Source: DASYTH01 sp035712165 (lineage in GTDB: Bacteria; Actinomycetota; Actinomycetes; Mycobacteriales; Pseudonocardiaceae). From it: a stretch of DNA of 7,363 nucleotides. A program made the translations under genes and the position numbers. Shown here one piece after another: positions 1 to 6,094 of the stretch. Where the stretch lies: NCBI RefSeq assembly GCF_035712165.1, contig NZ_DASTBH010000231.1:1-7363 (forward strand), in the 5' to 3' direction. Each line of letters starts with the position of its first letter. Within the stretch, counting starts at the first letter, position 1. The notes under the pieces were generated by a model. The model was not told the DNA's origin and searched no databases. It saw nothing but the letters and a program-made list of their open reading frames with translations.

Positions 1-303
1 GTCGCACCTCCCGATACCGACACCGACGCACAACCGCCGGACGATACGAATTCGGACGACCAAGACAACCCCGACACCGACGACCAGTCCGACGACCCCG
101 CCGACACGGACACCGACCAGCCCGACGACCAGTCCGCTGACCAGCCCGGCGACCAGTCCACAGACCAACCCACCGACGACCAGCAGACCGAGGGCGACCA
201 ACCCGCCGACCAGCCGGACGACCAGTCCGACCAGCCGTCCGACGAGCCCGACACCGACGAGCCCAGCGACAACGAGTCCGACCAGCCGGGCGACGACGAG
301 GAC
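1..303 (+). repeat. Acidic low-complexity linker (Asp/Gln/Pro/Ser repeats)
   Basis: This stretch lies in frame within the surface-protein gene. Of 101 residues, 36 are Asp and 5 Glu, and none is Lys or Arg. Short irregular units such as DDQS, DQPG, DQPA, DTDTD and DEPD recur, written at DNA level mostly with gac, cag, tcc and ccg. The composition indicates a disordered, strongly negative spacer, as often found in wall-spanning segments of Gram-positive surface proteins; that role is inference. The units are degenerate, without regular spacers, so this is not a CRISPR array. Confidence 0.85.
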
Positions 304-1968
304 GCCGCCCCGCAGGCGCTCGCACTCGCTCCGGTAACCGTGGCCGTGACACCAACGTCGGGAATCTTCGGCAGCATCACCTTCACCGCCACGATCACCA
401 CCGCGAGCGGCAACCCCACGGGGACCGTCGACTTCACCGCGGATGGCGCTGCGGCCTGCACCGATGTCCCTGTTTCCGCCGGCGGCCCCAATGACGGCAC
501 CGCCATCTGCATGATCGATGTCCTTCCGGGCCAACTGATCACCGTCGCCGCCAGCTACTCCGGAGACGGCACCAACGATCCGGGCACCGACTCGGTCGAC
601 TACCAGGCCAACAAGAAGACGACCAGTGTCACCGTCAGCACCACCGCGACCGGCGAGTCCGGCCTCGTCACCTTCCGGGCGCAGCTGACGCCCAGCGTCG
701 AACCCATGACCGGCACGGTGGACTTCACCGTCAACGGCACGGTCGCCTGCGCCGGTGTCGCGGTGTCCGGCAGCCCGCCCGCCGCCACCTGCGCAGTCAC
801 CATCAACCCCGGCCAGGAGGTCGATGTCACCGCCGAGTTCTCCGACGACCCGATCTATGCCGACGCCACCAGCACTCCGCTCAACTACGTGGCCCGGGGC
901 ATCGCGACGGTGACCGTCAGCTCGCCGGAGGCGGACGGACAGGGCGACCCCGGCGACATCACCTTCACCGCCACCGTCACCGGTGCCGGCGCGGTTCCCA
1001 CGGGAACCGTCGACTTCACGGTGGAAGGTGTGCCGGGCGGCTGCGCTGACGAGACTCTGACGGTCGGCGCGACCTCAGCGACGGCCACCTGCACAGTGGT
1101 GGGCATCCCGGAGGACGCCGACGTGACGGTCACCGCGACCTACTCGGGTGACTCGAACTACGACCCGGACGCCAGCGGGTCCACCGTCTACCAGACGCCG
1201 ACGGAAACGGTCACCGTGGTCGTCTCCGCGCCGCCCGGGGCCGGGGCCGGGGAGGTACCGTTCACCGCCATCGTCACCAGCAGCGACGGATCCACGCCGA
1301 CCGGCACGGTGACCATCAGCCTGGAGACCCCCGAGCCCACCGCCAGCCCGCAGGGCACCACCAGTTGCGACGCGACCCTCCTGCCCGGTCCCGGCGCGGG
1401 CCAGGCGAGCGGAACGTGCCTATTGACGGTGCCCGCGGGCGCGAGCGTGAACGTCGTCGCCGCCTACAGCGGCAGCGGCCACCTCGCGATCGCCACCACA
1501 CCGGTCGCGATTTCCTTCCAGGGCAAGCGGACTGCGGCGGTGAGCCTGGCGGTGAACCCGGCGTCGCCGGTGGAGGTGGGCACCCTGGTGACCCTCACCG
1601 CGACGGTTGCGGCGGACAGCAGCGGGATCGCACCGACGGGGACGGTGCGGTTCGATGCCGGTGGTACGGCGATCGCCGGGTGTGAGGCTGTGGCGGTGAG
1701 CGCGGGCACGGCGACCTGCACGACGGCTGCGTTGCCGACGGGTTCGCTCACGCTCAACGCCACCTACAGCGGCGATGCCGAGTATCTGGCGGGTAGCGCG
1801 CAGGCCGCCGGCTACCAGGTCAACGCCGCGGTCGCCGCCACCACGGCGCTGTCCGCGACCGGCGCCGACGTCGACGACCTGCTGCTCGGCGCGCTGCTGC
1901 TGCTCCTGGCCGGTGGAGCGAGCGTGGCCTTCGGGTCCGGTCGGCTCACCCGGCGCGGAACGCGCTGA
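1..1968 (+). CDS. Cell-wall-anchored surface protein with acidic linker and five Ig-like domains (5' partial)
   Basis: The frame is open from the first base to the TGA at 1966-1968, so 655 residues are visible and the N-terminus (presumably a signal peptide) is outside the window. The GTG at 340 is internal: the coding character continues upstream of it in the same frame. Residues 1-101 are an Asp/Gln/Pro/Ser/Thr-rich linker. Residues about 111-608 form five Ig-like units, each with a PTGTVDF-like strand and most with a YSGD-like motif near the end, which matches the bacterial Ig-like domain family Big_3_5. The C-terminus has LSATG, a Leu/Ala-rich helix and an RLTRRGTR tail, the layout of a sortase substrate. 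By inference it is a stalked wall protein, perhaps an adhesin or matrix protein; the ligand-binding or enzymatic part, if any, would be upstream. No catalytic motif is visible. The gene converges on the xylosidase gene with a 12-bp gap and has no evident functional tie to that operon. Confidence 0.85.
   Translation, partial: VAPPDTDTDAQPPDDTNSDDQDNPDTDDQSDDPADTDTDQPDDQSADQPGDQSTDQPTDDQQTEGDQPADQPDDQSDQPSDEPDTDEPSDNESDQPGDDEDAAPQALALAPVTVAVTPTSGIFGSITFTATITTASGNPTGTVDFTADGAAACTDVPVSAGGPNDGTAICMIDVLPGQLITVAASYSGDGTNDPGTDSVDYQANKKTTSVTVSTTATGESGLVTFRAQLTPSVEPMTGTVDFTVNGTVACAGVAVSGSPPAATCAVTINPGQEVDVTAEFSDDPIYADATSTPLNYVARGIATVTVSSPEADGQGDPGDITFTATVTGAGAVPTGTVDFTVEGVPGGCADETLTVGATSATATCTVVGIPEDADVTVTATYSGDSNYDPDASGSTVYQTPTETVTVVVSAPPGAGAGEVPFTAIVTSSDGSTPTGTVTISLETPEPTASPQGTTSCDATLLPGPGAGQASGTCLLTVPAGASVNVVAAYSGSGHLAIATTPVAISFQGKRTAAVSLAVNPASPVEVGTLVTLTATVAADSSGIAPTGTVRFDAGGTAIAGCEAVAVSAGTATCTTAALPTGSLTLNATYSGDAEYLAGSAQAAGYQVNAAVAATTALSATGADVDDLLLGALLLLLAGGASVAFGSGRLTRRGTR
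331..1824 (+). repeat. Array of five Ig-like (Big_3_5-type) domains
   Basis: Domain boundaries read from recurring motifs are about 331-618, 619-900, 901-1200, 1201-1527 and 1528-1824, so each unit is 94 to 109 codons. Shared marks are an opening TVTVS-like strand, [FV]TFTAT or similar, PTGTV[DTR], a Cys-to-Cys segment, and YSGD or a variant. Domain 2 has FSDD and domain 4 has YSGS in place of YSGD. Domain 4 is the longest, with extra Pro/Gly-rich sequence between its two Cys. Domains 1 and 3 are the closest pair at DNA level (370-399 against 952-981, and 415-438 against 997-1020). Confidence 0.8.
1235..1252 (+). repeat. Tandem hexamer (ccgggg)x3
   Basis: Three perfect copies of ccgggg run in frame at the start of Ig-like domain 4 and encode a Gly-Ala repeat (PPGAGAGE). 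Because the unit is six bases, copy-number change would add or remove two residues without shifting frame. Three copies is too few to claim that the tract varies. Confidence 0.6.
1849..1965 (+). other. C-terminal sortase-type sorting signal (LSATG, helix, basic tail)
   Basis: LSATG is encoded at 1849-1863. It is followed by ADVDD, a hydrophobic Leu/Ala/Gly segment (about 1879-1932) and a tail with four Arg (RLTRRGTR, 1942-1965) that ends the protein. The three-part layout is that of LPXTG-type wall anchoring. The second motif residue is Ser, where class A sortase substrates have Pro and actinobacterial class E (SrtE) substrates have Ala. Wall attachment is therefore likely but the responsible sortase is uncertain. 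If no sortase uses it, the helix would still hold the protein in the membrane. Confidence 0.7.
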
Positions 1969-1980
1969 TCACAACCAGGT

Positions 1981-4293
1981 TTATCGGGCCAGGCGGATCG
2001 TGAGTCCGCCTGGCCCGCCCGTCACCAGGGTGCCGTGTCCGTGGGCCACCGCGGGCGCGCCGGACACCGCGTCGACCGCAACCCCGGCCAGGAAGAGGTG
2101 CCAGGACGGTGGCGGATGGTCGACCGAGACGCGGAGCTCGTCGCCGGTGCGGGTGGTGGTGAAGGTGGCGGCCGGTTCGCCGGTCGTGGTGGGGATGACG
2201 GTGCGGACCGTGCCCTCGCTCAGTTGGTAGGCGTGCAGGGTGACGCCGTCGGTGTAGTCGTAGTCGGGGCGGCTGTCCACCGACCCGACCGGGATCACCG
2301 AGCCGGGGCGGGCCAGCAGCGGCAGGCTGGTGAAGTCGTGTCGTTCGCGCACCCAGGCCGGTCCGTGGAGTTGTTCGCCGGTCAGGAAATGCGTCCAGGT
2401 GCCGGCCGGGACGTAGTAGCTGACCTCGCCCTCGGCGCTGAACACCGGAGCGACCAGCAGGTCGGCGCCGAGCAGGTACTGGCGGTCCAGGTAGACGCAC
2501 GCCGGGTCGTCCGGAAACTCCAGGATCATGGCCCGCAGCATGGGAATCCCGTCCCGGTGCGCGGTCACCGCGGCCTGGTACAGGTAGGGCATCAAACGGG
2601 CCTTGAGCCTGGTGTACCGGCGCAGCACGGTCACCGACTCCTCGTCGAACTGCCACGGCACCCGGTAGGAGTAGTTGCCGTGCAGCCGGCTGTGTGAGGA
2701 CAGCAGCCCGAACGGGATCCAGCGTTTGAACAGTTCGGCGCTCGGAGTGCCCTCGAACCCGCCGATGTCGTGGCTCCAGAAACCGAACCCGGACAGGGCG
2801 AGCGACAGCCCGCCGCGCAGCGTCTCGGCCATGGACTCGTAGGTGGACGAGTTGTCTCCGCCCCAGTGCACCGGGAACTGTTGCGAGCCAACGGTTGCCG
2901 ACCGGGCGAACACCACCGCGTCACCCTCGCCCCGGCGTTTGCGCAGCAGGTCGAAGACGGTCTTGTTGTAGAGATAGGTGTAGTAGTTGTGCATCAGTTC
3001 CGGATCCGAGCCGTCGAAGTACTCGACGTCGGTGGGGATCCGCTCACCGAAGTCGGACTTGAAGCAGTCCACCCCCATGTCCAGCACGGCGTCCAGCTTG
3101 GCCGCGTACCATTCCCGGGCCTCCGGGTTGGTGAAGTCGACCACGGCCAGGCCCGGCTGCCACAGGTCCCACTGCCACACGTTTCCGTCCGGCCGCTTGA
3201 GCAGGTAACCGCGCGCCATCCCCTCGGCGAACAGGGGTGAGCGCTGCGCGATGTAGGGGTTGATCCACACACAGATCCGCAGGCCGCTCGCCTTGAGCCG
3301 GGCCAGCATCCCGCGCGGGTCCGGGAACGTGCGCGGGTCCCATTCGAAGTCGCACCAGTTGATCTCACGCATCCAGAAGCAGTCGAAGTGGAACACCGAA
3401 AGCGGAATGTCGCGTTCGGACATTCCGCTGACGAAGCTGTTCACGGTCGCCTCGTCGTAGGGCGTGTTGAACGAGGTGGACAGCCACAGGCCGAAGGACC
3501 AGGCCGGGGGCAGTGCCGAGCGGCCGGTCAGCGCGGTGTACCTGCGCAGGATCTCCTTCGGTGTCGGACCGTAGATCAGGTAGTACCGCAGGGTCTGCCC
3601 GGCGACGCTGAACTGCGCCCGGGTCACGTCCTCCGAGGCGACCTCGAACGACACCTGCCCGGGATGGTCGACGAACACGCCGTAGCCGGCGTTGGTCAGA
3701 AAGAACGGCACGTTCTTGTACGCCTGCTCACTGCTCGACCCGCCGTCGGCGTTCCAGATGTCCACCACCTGGCCGTTCTTGACGAGGGGACCGAACCGCT
3801 CGCCGAGCCCGTAAACCGCCGCCCCCACCCCGAGGCGCAGCCGTTCGCGCACGAAGTGCCCGCCGCCCGCGACGGTGACGAAGGCCAGGTCCTCGTGGCC
3901 GCTGGTGGTCAGAACCCGGTCCCCGGCAAGGAAGTCGAGCCGCCACCGGGCCCGGTCCACACGGACCGTCAGCGCACCGGAGGTGAGCGTCGCCACGTCC
4001 TCGGCGACGTTCACCCGGGCCTCGCCGGACCCGTTGGCGAACAGTTCGAACCGCGGCGGACGCGGCCGCACCCCGGCGTAGTGGGTGACCGAAACCCCCA
4101 CCACGCCGGGCATCGGCGCCGAGATGTCCACCGTGAACACCGGACCCTTCTGCAGATCCAGCCGGCTGGTCACCGGGTAGGACGGCGCGTGGATGGTGAG
4201 CGTGCCCTGGCCCGGCTCCACGTCGAGAACTTCGACCGGGTAGGCGGGCTCGACCCCGGCCCGCATCCGCCAATGTCCGTCGGTGAACTTCAT
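1981..4293 (-). CDS. yicI: GH31 alpha-xylosidase, YicI type
   Basis: The 770-residue product lines up with E. coli YicI (772 residues) from the first residues (MKFTDGHW) to the end with an almost constant offset of two. It should release non-reducing-end alpha-xylosyl units, for example from isoprimeverose or xyloglucan oligosaccharides, by the retaining GH31 mechanism. An N-terminal beta-sandwich (about 1-245) with YGLGERF and WNADGG precedes the catalytic barrel. The predicted nucleophile is Asp414 in FKSDFGERIP and the acid/base is Asp480 in HWGGDNSS. YicI residues tied to xyloside preference are kept: Phe275, Cys305-Phe306 (HFDCFW), Trp343 and Lys412; in YicI, changing the Cys-Phe pair moves activity toward glucosides. 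No signal peptide is present, so the enzyme is cytoplasmic. The ATG at 4293 overlaps the stop of the upstream permease gene and has GGGAG seven bases before it. The frame is open to 4806, but that extension is antisense-like read-through over the permease gene and has no YicI counterpart. Confidence 0.95.
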   Translation of the reverse strand: MKFTDGHWRMRAGVEPAYPVEVLDVEPGQGTLTIHAPSYPVTSRLDLQKGPVFTVDISAPMPGVVGVSVTHYAGVRPRPPRFELFANGSGEARVNVAEDVATLTSGALTVRVDRARWRLDFLAGDRVLTTSGHEDLAFVTVAGGGHFVRERLRLGVGAAVYGLGERFGPLVKNGQVVDIWNADGGSSSEQAYKNVPFFLTNAGYGVFVDHPGQVSFEVASEDVTRAQFSVAGQTLRYYLIYGPTPKEILRRYTALTGRSALPPAWSFGLWLSTSFNTPYDEATVNSFVSGMSERDIPLSVFHFDCFWMREINWCDFEWDPRTFPDPRGMLARLKASGLRICVWINPYIAQRSPLFAEGMARGYLLKRPDGNVWQWDLWQPGLAVVDFTNPEAREWYAAKLDAVLDMGVDCFKSDFGERIPTDVEYFDGSDPELMHNYYTYLYNKTVFDLLRKRRGEGDAVVFARSATVGSQQFPVHWGGDNSSTYESMAETLRGGLSLALSGFGFWSHDIGGFEGTPSAELFKRWIPFGLLSSHSRLHGNYSYRVPWQFDEESVTVLRRYTRLKARLMPYLYQAAVTAHRDGIPMLRAMILEFPDDPACVYLDRQYLLGADLLVAPVFSAEGEVSYYVPAGTWTHFLTGEQLHGPAWVRERHDFTSLPLLARPGSVIPVGSVDSRPDYDYTDGVTLHAYQLSEGTVRTVIPTTTGEPAATFTTTRTGDELRVSVDHPPPSWHLFLAGVAVDAVSGAPAVAHGHGTLVTGGPGGLTIRLAR
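1985..2017. terminator. Hairpin at the convergent gene end, candidate bidirectional terminator
   Basis: Left arm cgggccaggcgga (1985-1997) and right arm tccgcctggcccg (2005-2017) are perfect reverse complements over 13 bp, with a 7-base loop. It begins 17 bp after the TGA of the surface-protein gene. On the minus strand the stem is built from the last ten or so codons of the xylosidase gene, just before its TAA at 1983-1981. No long T-run follows on either side, although ATAAACC follows on the minus strand. High-GC actinobacteria often use hairpins without a U-tract, so termination is plausible but unproven. Confidence 0.65.
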
Positions 4294-4305
4294 TTGACCG
4301 CTCCC
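4290..4305 (-). promoter_or_regulatory. Ribosome binding site and ATGA overlap, permease to xylosidase
   Basis: The minus strand carries GGGAG at 4305-4301, a 7-base spacer and ATG at 4293-4291. The A of that ATG begins ATGA, whose TGA (4292-4290) stops the MalG-like permease. The site fixes the xylosidase start and points to translational coupling of the two genes. Confidence 0.8.
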
Positions 4306-5138
4306 GCCGCGATGCCGCGTGTCAGTGTTCGTTGGAACAGGATGAAGAAGACGACCGCCGGCAGGATTCCGAGCAGGGCGGACGCGCTCTGTGTCGTGGC
4401 GTCCATCAGCCGCTGGCCCTGCAGTACGCCGAGCGCGACCGGAACGGTCTGGTTGTCGTTGGACACGAGCATCACCAGCGGGATGAAGAACTCGTTCCAG
4501 GTCCAGATGAAGAAGAACACCAGCAGCACCGAAAGGGTGGGCCAACTGATCGGCACGACCACCCGCCACAGCGTCTGCCACCTGCTCGCGCCGTCGATCC
4601 GGGCGGCGTCGAGGATCTCCCGGGGGAACCGGGACAGCACCGAGGACAGCAGGTACGTGCCGAACGCGCTCTGCACCGCCGTGAAGATGATGATCACAGC
4701 GAGCCTGGTGTCGTACAGGTCGACCTTCTTCGCCATGTAGTACAACGGGTAGACCAGCGCCTCCTGCGGCATCAGGTTCGCCAGCAGGAACACCCCGATG
4801 ATCCACAACCGGCCGTGCACCCGGCCGATGCCGAGCGCGTAGGCGGCGGAGATCGACACCAGCACCGCCAGCACGGCGACCGCGCCGGCGATCACCGCAC
4901 TGTTCATCAGCTTCTCGGCGAAGTCCACCCGCACCCAGAAGTCGACGATTCCCCGCAGGTACAGGCTTTCCGGCAACCCGAGCGGTCCGTTCCGCGAGTA
5001 GTCCGACGGCGACTTCACCGCGTTCACGGCCACCAGCAGGAACGGCACCAGCGTGACCACGGCGAGCAGGACCAGCCCGGTGAGCACCACGAACCGAACC
5101 GGATCACCGCGGCGGCGGCGGACGGTTACCGCGCTCAT
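4290..5138 (-). CDS. Sugar ABC transporter permease, MalG-like (CUT1 family)
   Basis: The 282-residue membrane protein has about six hydrophobic segments (roughly residues 15-38, 79-101, 111-130, 146-166, 201-219 and 251-271) and a basic N-terminus (VRRRRGDP). The cytoplasmic EAA loop, which contacts the ATPase, is at about 174-200: EILDAARIDGAS followed by WRVVVPISWP, with the conserved Gly at 183. The MalG-type ending RTLTRGIAAGAVK is present. It should form a heterodimeric channel with the MalF-like permease and import the sugar delivered by the binding protein. The start is ATG 5138, which overlaps the preceding stop as ATGA; the stop in turn overlaps the xylosidase start. The specific sugar cannot be read from the sequence; an alpha-xyloside is inferred from the xylosidase gene. 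Length and composition are ordinary for the family. Confidence 0.92.
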   Translation of the reverse strand: MSAVTVRRRRGDPVRFVVLTGLVLLAVVTLVPFLLVAVNAVKSPSDYSRNGPLGLPESLYLRGIVDFWVRVDFAEKLMNSAVIAGAVAVLAVLVSISAAYALGIGRVHGRLWIIGVFLLANLMPQEALVYPLYYMAKKVDLYDTRLAVIIIFTAVQSAFGTYLLSSVLSRFPREILDAARIDGASRWQTLWRVVVPISWPTLSVLLVFFFIWTWNEFFIPLVMLVSNDNQTVPVALGVLQGQRLMDATTQSASALLGILPAVVFFILFQRTLTRGIAAGAVK

Positions 5139-5148
5139 GACTCCCCCC
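5135..5148 (-). promoter_or_regulatory. Purine-rich ribosome binding site and ATGA overlap, permease to permease
   Basis: On the minus strand GGGGGGAG (5148-5141) precedes ATG 5138-5136 by two bases, which puts the G-run about 5 to 10 bases from the start. The TGA of the upstream permease is at 5137-5135, giving an ATGA overlap. The G-run also encodes the end of the upstream protein (QQRGES). Confidence 0.65.
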
Positions 5149-5983
5149 GCTGCTGCACCCGCAGGAAAACGAAGGTCAGGCCGACGATGACCGCGGTGAG
5201 CAGCGTGGCGATCGCGGCTCCGTAGCCGACGTTGGCCTTCTCGAAGAAGTTCTGGAAGGAGAAGTAGGACGGCACGTTGGTGGCGCCGCCCGGCCCGCCC
5301 CGGGTCAGCACGAAGATCTTGTCGAAGGTTTTCAGCGCGGCGATGGTGCAGGTCAACAACACCACGAAGATCTCGGGACGGATCTGCGGCACGGTGATCA
5401 GCCAGAGCCGTTGCCACCACGACGCGCCGTCCACCTCGGCCGACTCGTACAACTCGGGATCGACCCGTTGCAGGCCGGCCATGAAGATCACGATCGGGTA
5501 GCCGAGCTGGATCCAGACCAGCACCGCCATCACCGACAGCAACGCGGTCTTCTCATCGCCCAGCCAGTTCTGGGTCCACGAGCCCAGCCCGACCACCCGC
5601 AGCAACTCGTTCACGGCGCCGTACTCGGGATGCAGAATCCAGCCCCACACCACGCCGGCCACCACGGCCGGCAGTACCTGGGGCAGGTAGAACGAGGCCC
5701 GCAGCGCGCTGGCCGAACGCTGGCCGACCCGCTTGGCCACCACGTCGAACAGGGCGGCGGCGAGCAGCAGCCCGAGGAACGTCGGGATGATCGCCATCGC
5801 CACGATCAGGGCCAGGTTGTTCCGGGTAGACGCCCAGAACGTCTCGTCGGTGAACAGCTTCCGGTACTGCTCGAAGCCGACCCAGCGCGGCGTGCCCACG
5901 CCCTGCCACCGGGTGAAGCTGATCCAGACGTTGACCGCCAACGGAATGGCGATGATCACCAAGAACAGCGCGGCACCGGGCAC
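5135..5983 (-). CDS. Sugar ABC transporter permease, MalF-like (CUT1 family); N-terminus uncertain
   Basis: The coordinates give the only in-frame product with a usual start codon: 282 residues from GTG 5983. About six hydrophobic segments are visible (roughly 3-23, 57-80, 99-117, 147-170, 203-222 and 256-275). The EAA loop lies at about 177-203: ELYESAEVDGASWW, then ITVPQIRP, with Gly at 186. The motif TRGGPGG near residues 227-233 is typical of MalF/UgpA-type subunits. It should pair with the MalG-like subunit. The start is doubtful: GTG 5983 has no ribosome binding site, and the in-frame codons just upstream (RAGYLPYL) look like the lead into helix 1. The in-frame reading runs back to the stop at 6095 with no ATG, GTG or TTG. 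An ATG at 6093 in another frame would supply a normal N-terminus if one base were restored near 6008-6010, giving a protein of about 319 residues. The family call is secure; the 5' boundary is not. Confidence 0.85.
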   Translation of the reverse strand: MPGAALFLVIIAIPLAVNVWISFTRWQGVGTPRWVGFEQYRKLFTDETFWASTRNNLALIVAMAIIPTFLGLLLAAALFDVVAKRVGQRSASALRASFYLPQVLPAVVAGVVWGWILHPEYGAVNELLRVVGLGSWTQNWLGDEKTALLSVMAVLVWIQLGYPIVIFMAGLQRVDPELYESAEVDGASWWQRLWLITVPQIRPEIFVVLLTCTIAALKTFDKIFVLTRGGPGGATNVPSYFSFQNFFEKANVGYGAAIATLLTAVIVGLTFVFLRVQQRGES

Positions 5984-6094
5984 CAGGTAGGGCAGGTATC
6001 CGGCGCGCCCGGCCGGCGCCGGCCGGCCGGGCTGCGTTCCACTCGCGGCGCCGGGTCGGTCGCGGCCGGCGCCGCCTGTGCCGGAAGTGTCATC
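5984..6094 (-). other. Candidate frameshifted 5' end of the MalF-like permease gene
   Basis: ATG 6093-6091 lies one base past the binding-protein stop (TGAGATG), with weakly purine-rich GGCGGA shortly before it. Its frame reads MTLPAQAAPAATDP and continues to AGRRRPG, a plausible cytoplasmic N-terminus with an Arg cluster. It then leaves the permease frame and stops within helix 1. Adding one G to the GGG at 6010-6008 (minus strand) would join RRRPG directly to RAGYLPYLVPG of the permease frame. The cause may be a sequencing error in the GC-palindrome or a real mutation. Confidence 0.55.
6009..6026. repeat. 18-bp GC palindrome
   Basis: The sequence ccggccggcgccggccgg is its own reverse complement. 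It lies beside the place where the permease reading frames would have to switch. Such a stretch can fold during sequencing or replication, which makes a lost base here credible. No regulatory role is evident. Confidence 0.75.

Noticed and set aside
1..303. CRISPR-like short repeats
   Set aside because: The units are degenerate, irregularly spaced and stay in one coding frame; there are no constant repeats with unique spacers.
340..342. GTG at 340 as the start of the surface-protein gene
   Set aside because: The same frame is open and biased in composition back to base 1, there is no clear ribosome binding site, and starting here would remove the linker and leave no signal peptide.
3388..4740. 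A 450-codon plus-strand open frame opposite the xylosidase and MalG-like permease
   Set aside because: It crosses the boundary of two recognised minus-strand genes and encodes low-complexity Arg/Gly/Pro/His-rich sequence, the usual shadow of GC-rich coding DNA.
4294..4806. N-terminal extension of the xylosidase by 171 residues
   Set aside because: YicI similarity starts exactly at ATG 4293, which has a good ribosome binding site. The extension overlaps the MalG-like permease gene in another frame.
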